Shown one piece after another: positions 20,301 through 30,700 of a stretch of 64,000 nucleotides of DNA (positions are counted from its first letter, which is position 1; every line of letters starts with the position of its first letter). The translations under genes and the position numbers were made by a program. The notes below the pieces were generated by a model, which was given only the letters and a program-made list of their open reading frames with translations, was not told the DNA's origin and did not search any database. Source of the stretch: Hermetia illucens (lineage: Eukaryota > Arthropoda > Insecta > Diptera > Stratiomyidae); contig NC_051850.1 of NCBI RefSeq assembly GCF_905115235.1, forward strand, positions 10,511,841 to 10,575,840, in the 5' to 3' direction.

Positions 20301-21323
20301 CGACTGTGCCCATTGGGCCCTTAAGGATGCGCGCATCCCAAAATAGAACTGTTGCATCGCTGGATGCCGAGAAGAATTCAGTGTTAGTCTTCGAGTGCAA
20401 CCAGCGAAGGGAAGTAACACGTTCTCTGTGGCTTGTCTCCCGAACACTTGACATGGTTTCTTTGCTTCCTGATCGAGGATCCCAAATGGCGACCGTTCCG
20501 ATACGAAGACCTGCAGCGATCATGTGCTCATCACGAGGATTCCACTCAGCACTTATTATGGCTGCAGGTGCTGTGAGCGACATTTCCGGTTTATTTGCAT
20601 CCTCTACAAGGAAAAAAGGAAGAAATTCGGTTAAGGTCCAGTGAGCATTTACTTAGGCTTACCCAAATCCCAAATGTACGAATCGATGGAACGCTCCACT
20701 GGTTGAAAATCCAAACACGTATACGAGCAGACAAAGCGCTCTGATCCGTTTGGGCACCAGGACATATGCGTGACTGGACGGGGTGGTATTAGCTGGTCGC
20801 GATATATGCCAACAATATGGGCTGCATATTCACCAGGTGGGTCCAGTGGCATTGAGTCCTCGAAATAATTCTCGTAAATGTTCACAGCATTATTTTGCAG
20901 AACTGACCGAAGAACTCGCTGGAATTCGGATAAAAGCTGAATAAAAGTATCTTATGCAAGAACGCTTGACCAACTTACTCTACCCAAGCCAGCAACCTGT
21001 TGACCCCATATTTCATCGCGCTCAATCTTCTTTCGATAACGAAGCGTCTGCTCCTCGTCATGCATGTTAACATCCTTGGGCCATCCCCCTTCGATGTGAT
21101 TCATTCCGTGATGGGCGTATTGAACATTTTCCGTATTACATTCACTCAAGGCCATCTGTTTGCTCAACTGAGTACCGCGGTGGACAGGATTCTTGAGGAT
21201 GTACTCTTTAGAGTATTCGGGATGGGGTGGCTCGGAAAACAGCAGTTCATTTCGATTAGTAAATAAGCACTGCCGACCAAAGGTTCGACGCTCTTTGGTA
21301 TAAATATATTGCAAATAGTTCAT
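11349..21323 (-). CDS. Axonemal dynein intermediate chain, DNAI2 family, diverged paralog (gene A)
   Basis: Four exons, all with GT/AG borders: 21,323-20,979, 20,936-20,663, 20,603-19,714 and 12,365-11,349. They sum to 842 codons including the stop, with matching phases. DNAI2 (IC2/IC69) is a WD-repeat subunit of the outer dynein arm, acting in the arm base on the axoneme. The N terminus has the family pattern TFGRQCLFTNR, GGWPKDVNMHDEEQT and [10 protein letters not shown] repeats follow, including IWDPRSG and WDARI, and the tail starts IFERETRRVKLLEGR. Odd points: the GDWTARIW box of the family reads GDYAAKICVEDC, and the usual ~605 residues are extended to 841 by an acidic region plus a Ser/Gln/Pro repeat tail. 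Introns 1 and 2 are 42 and 59 bp; intron 3 is 7,348 bp and full of transposons. The ATG at 21,323 matches the family start. Confidence 0.88.
11510..11790 (-). repeat. 18-bp coding repeat in the tail of gene A
   Basis: Within the last exon of gene A about 15 imperfect units of six residues follow each other, for example GSQAPR, DSQAPR, DSQVPQ and GSQTPQ (about residues 699-787). The period is 18 bp, so the frame is kept. The region is predicted to be unfolded and rich in possible phosphorylation sites. DNAI2 proteins that I know do not have such a tail. Confidence 0.8.
12628..12672 (+). ncRNA. Type III hammerhead ribozyme, 3' half only
   Basis: Plus strand has GGCAGCGU, CUGAUGAG and ACGAAACCGUCAG, i.e. 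the half after the stem I loop. The cleavage triplet and first stem I strand are missing, so it cannot act alone. It sits in the long intron of gene A, opposite in direction to that gene. Confidence 0.5.
12925..13255 (-). mobile_element. mariner transposase remnant, C-terminal end
   Basis: On the minus strand the end reads YDNYNRCIALGSNYIE followed by a stop, the usual C terminus of one mariner group, preceded by a DNASSHKS box (13,230-13,205) where mariner has DNAPxHxS. The fragment carries a long poly-G run at its right edge (13,257-13,274). Strongly truncated; intronic in gene A. Confidence 0.65.
13590..14210 (+). mobile_element. Ty3/Gypsy integrase fragment (fossil)
   Basis: Plus strand, in gene A's long intron. 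It holds, in order, a CITCQK zinc-binding box (about 13,610), the integrase core and the WLRVLPIVLL / EEFAASSTNLVYGE stretch that precedes the integrase C terminus. Only this part of pol is left, with no LTRs. It is broken in several places and looks old. Confidence 0.7.
14410..14575 (+). mobile_element. RTE-type LINE family 1, 3' tail
   Basis: DNA-level match to the 3' ends at 37,120-37,280 and 54,430-54,560: 'gacagcttttaaagataacg', then 'aaaaccgggatggctggagt', then 'cctagaccggata'. It ends in the same GATGATGAT-like simple repeat. About 160 bp; severely 5' truncated. Confidence 0.6.
14580..15585. other. Intron of gene A, nothing specific seen
   Basis: Mixed intronic DNA with a poly-G run at 15,213-15,229. 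No exon-like frame and no repeat that I could match inside the window. Confidence 0.35.
15590..15880 (+). mobile_element. LOA/I-type LINE fragment, 3' part
   Basis: The plus frame at about 15,590-15,716 reads ALKVLLYLLPLDLHIKYA and then SADRLCESGWW, the linker after the polymerase core in LINEs that carry an RNase H. A 3' stretch 'cgcaccacaacgctaatggg' (15,812-15,840) matches 62,268-62,290, the end of the RNase H-bearing LINE at the right side of the window. Confidence 0.5.
16080..18450 (+). mobile_element. R1-clade LINE, 5'-truncated
   Basis: The element starts close to 16,080, just after where the endonuclease would end, and contains the whole reverse transcriptase region plus a GC-rich 3' UTR. 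The right end is not sharp; I place it at about 18,450. It lies inside the 7.3 kb intron of gene A, in the opposite direction, so it is antisense to the host transcript. Confidence 0.8.
16083..18257 (+). CDS. R1-clade LINE reverse transcriptase ORF
   Basis: An open frame of about 725 codons with no break. It begins in the endonuclease-RT linker (YWWNTEIAALR), then has the RT fingers and palm: PGLDGIPNRAL, SSYRPICLLDTMGKMLERV, LSERQYGFRRARSTVDA, VTLDVKNAFNSANW, GVPQGSVLGPLLWN and the catalytic FADDLAVV (about 17,160-17,185). A Cys-Cys-His-Cys finger, CPECGATLEDPEHVMFHC, follows at about 17,998-18,050, then a basic end. R1-clade proteins add an endonuclease of ~220 residues in front; that part and ORF1 are lost, so the copy cannot move on its own. 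There is no ATG at the left edge. Confidence 0.88.
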   Translation, partial: YWWNTEIAALRSSCLRARRLSHRTRGRPEHQEREEEYRDMRSNLKKAIRRSKRECYQKLCMEANTNPWGTAYQVVMKKIRGRKSPQVTCPRLLLQIIATLFPQQEQDEREPQLAAQQDVFSIPDVTEEELWEICRRIGDSKAPGLDGIPNRALKVAVKARPKWFASTFESCMAEGVFPAQWKRQKLVLLPKPRKPPGVPSSYRPICLLDTMGKMLERVIYNRLLPFIELAGGLSERQYGFRRARSTVDAVAKVVELARNAMAMGKCCALVTLDVKNAFNSANWGWIKSALAKLGVPSYLARLNESYFSDRLLWYETDDGPKEYIVTAGVPQGSVLGPLLWNIMYDGVLGLRVPEETTLIGFADDLAVVAIAKHPEDVELYANEAIHTIKSWLRMAKLDLADEKTEAVLITNRRKNNTVTIRVGNREVVSKSVVKYLEVMIDAKLSFKGHLDYAREKAANASSSLARMMPNVGGPKYSRRLLIAGVVRSILLYAAPVWAGALNHAVNRRKICSAYRPIALRVCSAFRTASTEAVCVIAGMIPIDLLASEAHWLYEKRKANPAEVNADFRKAIRRELCGKWQQRWDNSDKGRWTHTLIPCIEKWVNRKQGELNYHLTKFLTGHSGYRKYLHRFELDQSPNCPECGATLEDPEHVMFHCPRFLQQKRRLNSILGADIEPSNLVEEMLKSEENWMAVNEVVAMVQTKLLELDRARKAARRRRDMDELV
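18455..19700. other. Intron of gene A, unassigned, probably transposon-derived
   Basis: Several frames of 60-96 codons exist, but none carries a domain that I recognise. The minus frame at 19,003-18,713 is charged and could be old LINE ORF1 sequence. The donor of gene A exon 3 (GTAAGT) is at 19,713-19,708. Confidence 0.35.
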
Positions 21324-21765
21324 TTTAGAATTATCTATAAAATTGCGGTTTGTCTAAACTCCTTGAAATATGACAGGACCAACTCTGAAATCAACTTCAA
21401 ATTTGAAATGAGCTGGGTTCAGTTTGCGATAGCTGTGTTTCGTAAAAAATATAGAGAATCCAAACAGGTTTCCCTAAGAAATTTGCGAATCATGTACAAG
21501 CTGATGCCTAGACATAACGTTCGCACTTGCCACCACATGCTCCCCTTTTGAATCCTTAAAAATCAGTGAGATGACAGACCAATATCAGCGATTCATACTC
21601 CGCATTATGGTTATCCTTAAATATGGCGCTACTACAGAAGACTCAGCATTTCTGAGACATATCCTCTCCATGTGATGTGCAGGCACCTCAGTCCAGAAGG
21701 TGAACCCGAAAAAGATGGAGCCTCTAATTGAACATTGTGGTATTTTCCGGCGTGGGTTAAAGCCT
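21324..21765. promoter_or_regulatory. 5' flank of dynein gene A, up to the satellite edge
   Basis: About 440 bp of non-repetitive AT-rich DNA between the ATG of gene A and the first satellite monomer. It must hold the promoter unless that lies inside the array. No TATA box or full RFX X-box was seen. Confidence 0.4.
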
Positions 21766-21769
21766 TAAA

Positions 21770-24700
21770 CCCAGACAGCAAAATCCGCCGCCTTCGAGGC
21801 TCCCGGAAATCAAAGAAAATTGAAAAGTTCCACAACCCCCGGGTCGACAAAATGGTCAAAAATGCAAAATCGTCAGATTCCCGCGAACGATGCCTTGATC
21901 GAAGGGGGAGGCGCCCCGGATTACAGAAATGCAAGAATTTTCACGCTGCGATGCCGGAGACGCGAGATAATGCGGAAAGTCCGCCGCCTTCGAAGCTCCC
22001 GGAAATTAAAGAAAATTGAAAATTTCCACAACCCCCGGGTCGACAAAATGGTCAAAAATGCAAAATCGTCGGATTGCCGCGAACGATGCCTTGATCGAAA
22101 GGGGAGGCGCCCCGGATCCCGGGGAACCGAGATATCGTGGAAAATCCGCCACCTTCCAGGCTCTCGGAAATCAAAGAAAATTGAAAATTTCCACGACCCC
22201 CGGGTCGACAAAATGGCCAAAAATGCAAAATCGCCGGATTCCCGCGAACGATGCCTTGATCGAAAGGGGAGGCGCTCCGGATTACAGAAATGCAAGAATT
22301 TTCACGCTACGATGCCGGGGACGTGAGATATCGCGGAAAATCCGCCGCCCTCGAGGCTCCCACAAATCAAAGAAAATTGAAAATTTCCACGACCCCCGGG
22401 TCGACAAAATGGCCAAAAATGCAAAATTGTGGGATTCCCGCGAACGATGCCTTGATCGAAAGGGGATGCGCCCCGGATTACAGAAATACAAGAATTTTCA
22501 CGCTACGATACCGGAGACACGAGATATGGCGGAGAATCCGTCGCCTCCGAGGCTCCCGGAAATCAAAGAAAATTGAAAAGTTCCACGACCCCCGGGTCGA
22601 CAAAATGACCAGAAATGCAAAATCGTCGGATTGCCGCGAACGATGCCTTGATCGAAAGGGGAGGCGCCCCAGATTACAGAAGTACAAAAATTCTCACGCT
22701 ACGATGCCGGGGGACGCGAGATATCACGGAAAATCCGCAGCCTTCGAAGCTCGCGGAAATCAAAGAAAATTGAAAATTTCCACGACCCCCGGGTCGACAA
22801 AATGGTCAAAAACCAAAATCGTCGGATTGCCGCGAACGATGCCTTGATCGAAAGGGGATGCGCCCCGGATTACAGAAAAGCAAGAATTTTCACGCCACGA
22901 TGCCGGAGACGCGAGATAATGCGGAAAATCCGTCGCCTTCGAAGCTCCCGGAATCAAAGAAAATTGAAAATTTCCACGACCCCCCGGATTTCCGCGAACG
23001 ATGCCTTGATCGAAAGGGGAAGCGCCCCGGATTACAGAAAAGCAAGAATTTTCACGCTACGATGCCGGAGACGCGGGATAATGCGGAAAATCCGTCGCCT
23101 TCGAAGTTCCCGGAAATCAAAGAAAATTGAAAATTTCCACGACCCCGGGGTCGACAAAATGGCCAAAAATGCAAAATCGTCGGATTCCCGCGAACGATGC
23201 CTTGATCGAAAGGGGAGGCGCCCCGGATTGCAGAAAAGCAAGAATTTTCACGCCTCAATGCCGGAGACGCGAGATAATGCGGAAAATCCGCCGCCTTCGT
23301 AGCTCCTGGAAATCAAAGAAAATTGAAAATTTCCACGACCCCCCGGATTCCCGCGAACGATGCCTTGATCGAAAGGGGAAGCGCCCCGGATTACAGAAAA
23401 GCAAGAATTTTCACGCTACGATGCCGGAGACGCGGGATAATGCGGAAAATCCGTCGCCTTCGAAGTTCCCGGAAATCAAAGAAAATTGAAAATTTCCACG
23501 ACCCCGGGGTCGACAAAATGGCCAAAAATGCAAAATCGTCGGATTCCCGCGAACGATGCCTTGATCGAAAGGGGAGGCGCCCCGGATTGCAGAAAAGCAA
23601 GAATTTTCACGCCTCAATGCCGGAGACGCGAGATAATGCGGAAAATCCGCCGCCTTCGTAGCTCCTGGAAATCAAAGAAAATTGAAAATTTCCACGACCC
23701 CCCGGATTCCCGCGAACGATGCCTTGATCGAAAGGGGAAGCGCCCCGGATTACAGAAAAGCAAGAATTTTCACGCTACGATGCCGGAGACGCGGGATAAT
23801 GCGGAAAATCCGTCGCTTTCGAAGTTCCCGGAAATCACAGAAAATTGAAAATTTCCACGACCCCGGGGTCGACAAAATGGCCAAAAATGCAAAATCGTCG
23901 GATTCCCGGGAGCGATCCCTTGATCGAAAGGAGAGGCACCCCGGATTACAGAAAAGCAAGAATTTTCACGCCACGATGCCGGAGACGCGAGATAATGCGG
24001 AAAATCCGCCGCCTTCGAAGCTCCCGGAATCAAAGAAAATTGAAAATTTCCACGACCCCCCGGATTTCCGCGAACGATGCCTTGATCGAAAGGGGAAGCG
24101 CCCCGGATTACAGAAGTACAAAAATTCTCACGCTACGATGCCGGGGGACGCGAGATATCACGGAAAATCCGCAGCCTTCGAAGCTCGCGGAAATCAAAGA
24201 AAATTGAAAATTTCCACGACCCCCGGGTCGACAAAATGGTCAAAAACCAAAATCGTCGGATTGCCGCGAACGATGCCTTGATCGAAAGGGGATGCGCCCC
24301 GGATTACAGAAATACAAGAATTTTCACGCTACGATACCGGAGACACGAGATATGGCGGAGAATCCGTCGCCTCCGAGGCTCCCGGAAATCAAAGAAAATT
24401 GAAAAGTTCCACGACCCCCGGGTCGACAAAATGACCAGAAATGCAAAATCGTCGGATTGCCGCGAACGATGCCTTGATCGAAAGGGGAGGCGCCCCAGAT
24501 TACAGAAGTACAAAAATTCTCACGCTACGATGCCGGGGGACGCGAGATATCACGGAAAATCCGCAGCCTTCGAAGCTCGCGGAAATCAAAGAAAATTGAA
24601 AATTTCCACGACCCCCGGGTCGACAAAATGGTCAAAAACCAAAATCGTCGGATTGCCGCGAACGATGCCTTGATCGAAAGGGGATGCGCCCCGGATTACA

Positions 24701-27700
24701 GAAAAGCAAGAATTTTCACGCCACGATGCCGGAGACGCGAGATAATGCGGAAAATCCGTCGCCTTCGAAGCTCCCGGAATCAAAGAAAATTGAAAATTTC
24801 CACGACCCCCCGGATTTCCGCGAACGATGCCTTGATCGAAAGGGGAAGCGCCCCGGATTACAGAAAAGCAAGAATTTTCACGCTACGATGCCGGAGACGC
24901 GGGATAATGCGGAAAATCCGTCGCCTTCGAAGTTCCCGGAAATCAAAGAAAATTGAAAATTTCCACGACCCCGGGGTCGACAAAATGGCCAAAAATGCAA
25001 AATCGTCGGATTCCCGCGAACGATGCCTTGATCGAAAGGGGAGGCGCCCCGGATTGCAGAAAAGCAAGAATTTTCACGCCTCAATGCCGGAGACGCGAGA
25101 TAATGCGGAAAATCCGCCGCCTTCGTAGCTCCTGGAAATCAAAGAAAATTGAAAATTTCCACGACCCCCCGGATTCCCGCGAACGATGCCTTGATCGAAA
25201 GGGGAAGCGCCCCGGATTACAGAAAAGCAAGAATTTTCACGCTACGATGCCGGAGACGCGGGATAATGCGGAAAATCCGTCGCCTTCGAAGTTCCCGGAA
25301 ATCAAAGAAAATTGAAAATTTCCACGACCCCGGGGTCGACAAAATGGCCAAAAATGCAAAATCGTCGGATTCCCGCGAACGATGCCTTGATCGAAAGGGG
25401 AGGCGCCCCGGATTGCAGAAAAGCAAGAATTTTCACGCCTCAATGCCGGAGACGCGAGATAATGCGGAAAATCCGCCGCCTTCGTAGCTCCTGGAAATCA
25501 AAGAAAATTGAAAATTTCCACGACCCCCCGGATTCCCGCGAACGATGCCTTGATCGAAAGGGGAAGCGCCCCGGATTACAGAAAAGCAAGAATTTTCACG
25601 CTACGATGCCGGAGACGCGGGATAATGCGGAAAATCCGTCGCCTTCGAAGTTCCCGGAAATCAAAGAAAATTGAAAATTTCCACGACCCCGGGGTCGACA
25701 AAATGGCCAAAAATGCAAAATCGTCGGATTCCCGCGAACGATGCCTTGATCGAAAGGGGAGGCGCCCCGGATTGCAGAAAAGCAAGAATTTTCACGCCTC
25801 AATGCCGGAGACGCGAGATAATGCGGAAAATCCGCCGCCTTCGTAGCTCCTGGAAATCAAAGAAAATTGAAAATTTCCACGACCCCCCGGATTCCCGCGA
25901 ACGATGCCTTGATCGAAAGGGGAAGCGCCCCGGATTACAGAAAAGCAAGAATTTTCACGCTACGATGCCGGAGACGCGGGATAATGCGGAAAATCCGTCG
26001 CCTTCGAAGTTCCCGGAAATCACAGAAAATTGAAAATTTCCACGACCCCGGGGTCGACAAAATGGCCAAAAATGCAAAATCGTCGGATTCCCGGGAGCGA
26101 TCCCTTGATCGAAAGGAGAGGCACCCCGGATTACAGAAAAGCAAGAATTTTCACGCCACGATGCCGGAGACGCGAGATAATGCGGAAAATCCGCCGCCTT
26201 CGAAGCTCCCGGAATCAAAGAAAATTGAAAATTTCCACGACCCCCCGGATTTCCGCGAACGATGCCTTGATCGAAAGGGGAAGCGCCCCGGATTACAGAA
26301 AAGCAAGAATTTTCACGCTACGATGCCGGAGACGCGGGATAATGCGGAAAATCCGTCGCCTTCGAAGTTCCCGGAAATCAAAGAAAATTGAAAATTTCCA
26401 CGACCCCGGGGTCGACAAAATGGCCAAAAATGCAAAATCGTCGGATTCCCGCGAACGATGCCTTGATCGAAAGGGGAGGCGCCCCGGATTGCAGAAAAGC
26501 AAGAATTTTCACGCCTCAATGCCGGAGACGCGAGATAATGCGGAAAATCCGCCGCCTTCGTAGCTCCTGGAAATCAAAGAAAATTGAAAATTTCCACGAC
26601 CCCCCGGATTCCCGCGAACGATGCCTTGATCGAAAGGGGAAGCGCCCCGGATTACAGAAAAGCAAGAATTTTCACGCTACGATGCCGGAGACGCGGGATA
26701 ATGCGGAAAATCCGTCGCCTTCGAAGTTCCCGGAAATCAAAGAAAATTGAAAATTTCCACGACCCCGGGGTCGACAAAATGGCCAAAAATGCAAAATCGT
26801 CGGATTCCCGCGAACGATGCCTTGATCGAAAGGGGAGGCGCCCCGGATTGCAGAAAAGCAAGAATTTTCACGCCTCAATGCCGGAGACGCGAGATAATGC
26901 GGAAAATCCGCCGCCTTCGTAGCTCCTGGAAATCAAAGAAAATTGAAAATTTCCACGACCCCCCGGATTCCCGCGAACGATGCCTTGATCGAAAGGGGAA
27001 GCGCCCCGGATTACAGAAAAGCAAGAATTTTCACGCTACGATGCCGGAGACGCGGGATAATGCGGAAAATCCGTCGCCTTCGAAGTTCCCGGAAATCACA
27101 GAAAATTGAAAATTTCCACGACCCCGGGGTCGACAAAATGGCCAAAAATGCAAAATCGTCGGATTCCCGGGAGCGATCCCTTGATCGAAAGGAGAGGCAC
27201 CCCGGATTACAGAAAAGCAAGAATTTTCACGCCACGATGCCGGAGACGCGAGATAATGCGGAAAATCCGCCGCCTTCGAAGCTCCCGGAATCAAAGAAAA
27301 TTGAAAATTTCCACGACCCCCCGGATTTCCGCGAACGATGCCTTGATCGAAAGGGGAAGCGCCCCGGATTACAGAAAAGCAAGAATTTTCACGCTACGAT
27401 GCCGGAGACGCGGGATAATGCGGAAAATCCGTCGCCTTCGAAGTTCCCGGAAATCAAAGAAAATTGAAAATTTCCACGACCCCGGGGTCGACAAAATGGC
27501 CAAAAATGCAAAATCGTCGGATTCCCGCGAACGATGCCTTGATCGAAAGGGGAGGCGCCCCGGATTGCAGAAAAGCAAGAATTTTCACGCCTCAATGCCG
27601 GAGACGCGAGATAATGCGGAAAATCCGCCGCCTTCGTAGCTCCTGGAAATCAAAGAAAATTGAAAATTTCCACGACCCCCCGGATTCCCGCGAACGATGC

Positions 27701-30700
27701 CTTGATCGAAAGGGGAAACGCCCCGGATTACAGAAAAGCAAGAATTTTCACGCTACGATGCCGGAGACGCGGGATAATGCGGAAAATCCGTCGCCTTCGA
27801 AGTTCCCGGAAATCACAGAAAATTGAAAATTTCCACGACCCCGGGGTCGACAAAATGGCCAAAAATGCAAAATCGTCGGATTCCCGGGAGCGATCCCTTG
27901 ATCGAAAGGAGAGGCACCCCGGATTACAGAAAAGCAAGAATTTTCACGCCACGATGCCGGAGACGCGAGATAATGCGGAAAATCCGCCGCCTTCGAAGCT
28001 CCCGGAATCAAAGAAAATTGAAAATTTCCACGACCCCCCGGATTTCCGCGAACGATGCCTTGATCGAAAGGGGAAGCGCCCCGGATTACAGAAGTACAAA
28101 AATTCTCACGCTACGATGCCGGGGGACGCGAGATATCACGGAAAATCCGCAGCCTTCGAAGCTCGCGGAAATCAAAGAAAATTGAAAATTTCCACGACCC
28201 CCGGGTCGACAAAATGGTCAAAAACCAAAATCGTCGGATTGCCGCGAACGATGCCTTGATCGAAAGGGGATGCGCCCCGGATTACAGAAATACAAGAATT
28301 TTCACGCTACGATACCGGAGACACGAGATATGGCGGAGAATCCGTCGCCTCCGAGGCTCCCGGAAATCAAAGAAAATTGAAAAGTTCCACGACCCCCGGG
28401 TCGACAAAATGACCAGAAATGCAAAATCGTCGGATTGCCGCGAACGATGCCTTGATCGAAAGGGGAGGCGCCCCAGATTACAGAAGTACAAAAATTCTCA
28501 CGCTACGATGCCGGGGGACGCGAGATATCACGGAAAATCCGCAGCCTTCGAAGCTCGCGGAAATCAAAGAAAATTGAAAATTTCCACGACCCCCGGGTCG
28601 ACAAAATGGTCAAAAACCAAAATCGTCGGATTGCCGCGAACGATGCCTTGATCGAAAGGGGATGCGCCCCGGATTACAGAAAAGCAAGAATTTTCACGCC
28701 ACGATGCCGGAGACGCGAGATAATGCGGAAAATCCGTCGCCTTCGAAGCTCCCGGAATCAAAGAAAATTGAAAATTTCCACGACCCCCCGGATTTCCGCG
28801 AACGATGCCTTGATCGAAAGGGGAAGCGCCCCGGATTACAGAAAAGCAAGAATTTTCACGCTACGATGCCGGAGACGCGGGATAATGCGGAAAATCCGTC
28901 GCCTTCGAAGTTCCCGGAAATCAAAGAAAATTGAAAATTTCCACGACCCCGGGGTCGACAAAATGGCCAAAAATGCAAAATCGTCGGATTCCCGCGAACG
29001 ATGCCTTGATCGAAAGGGGAGGCGCCCCGGATTGCAGAAAAGCAAGAATTTTCACGCCTCAATGCCGGAGACGCGAGATAATGCGGAAAATCCGCCGCCT
29101 TCGTAGCTCCTGGAAATCAAAGAAAATTGAAAATTTCCACGACCCCCCGGATTCCCGCGAACGATGCCTTGATCGAAAGGGGAAGCGCCCCGGATTACAG
29201 AAAAGCAAGAATTTTCACGCTACGATGCCGGAGACGCGGGATAATGCGGAAAATCCGTCGCCTTCGAAGTTCCCGGAAATCAAAGAAAATTGAAAATTTC
29301 CACGACCCCGGGGTCGACAAAATGGCCAAAAATGCAAAATCGTCGGATTCCCGCGAACGATGCCTTGATCGAAAGGGGAGGCGCCCCGGATTGCAGAAAA
29401 GCAAGAATTTTCACGCCTCAATGCCGGAGACGCGAGATAATGCGGAAAATCCGCCGCCTTCGTAGCTCCTGGAAATCAAAGAAAATTGAAAATTTCCACG
29501 ACCCCCCGGATTCCCGCGAACGATGCCTTGATCGAAAGGGGAAGCGCCCCGGATTACAGAAAAGCAAGAATTTTCACGCTACGATGCCGGAGACGCGGGA
29601 TAATGCGGAAAATCCGTCGCTTTCGAAGTTCCCGGAAATCACAGAAAATTGAAAATTTCCACGACCCCGGGGTCGACAAAATGGCCAAAAATGCAAAATC
29701 GTCGGATTCCCGGGAGCGATCCCTTGATCGAAAGGAGAGGCACCCCGGATTACAGAAAAGCAAGAATTTTCACGCCACGATGCCGGAGACGCGAGATAAT
29801 GCGGAAAATCCGCCGCCTTCGAAGCTCCCGGAATCAAAGAAAATTGAAAATTTCCACGACCCCCCGGATTTCCGCGAACGATGCCTTGATCGAAAGGGGA
29901 AGCGCCCCGGATTACAGAAGTACAAAAATTCTCACGCTACGATGCCGGGGGACGCGAGATATCACGGAAAATCCGCAGCCTTCGAAGCTCGCGGAAATCA
30001 AAGAAAATTGAAAATTTCCACGACCCCCGGGTCGACAAAATGGTCAAAAACCAAAATCGTCGGATTGCCGCGAACGATGCCTTGATCGAAAGGGGATGCG
30101 CCCCGGATTACAGAAATACAAGAATTTTCACGCTACGATACCGGAGACACGAGATATGGCGGAGAATCCGTCGCCTCCGAGGCTCCCGGAAATCAAAGAA
30201 AATTGAAAAGTTCCACGACCCCCGGGTCGACAAAATGACCAGAAATGCAAAATCGTCGGATTGCCGCGAACGATGCCTTGATCGAAAGGGGAGGCGCCCC
30301 AGATTACAGAAGTACAAAAATTCTCACGCTACGATGCCGGGGGACGCGAGATATCACGGAAAATCCGCAGCCTTCGAAGCTCGCGGAAATCAAAGAAAAT
30401 TGAAAATTTCCACGACCCCCGGGTCGACAAAATGGTCAAAAACCAAAATCGTCGGATTGCCGCGAACGATGCCTTGATCGAAAGGGGATGCGCCCCGGAT
30501 TACAGAAAAGCAAGAATTTTCACGCCACGATGCCGGAGACGCGAGATAATGCGGAAAATCCGTCGCCTTCGAAGCTCCCGGAATCAAAGAAAATTGAAAA
30601 TTTCCACGACCCCCCGGATTTCCGCGAACGATGCCTTGATCGAAAGGGGAAGCGCCCCGGATTACAGAAAAGCAAGAATTTTCACGCTACGATGCCGGAG

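Noticed and set aside
19595-20644. Plus-strand frames of 132 and 178 codons
   Set aside because: They are antisense shadows of the WD-repeat exon of dynein gene A.
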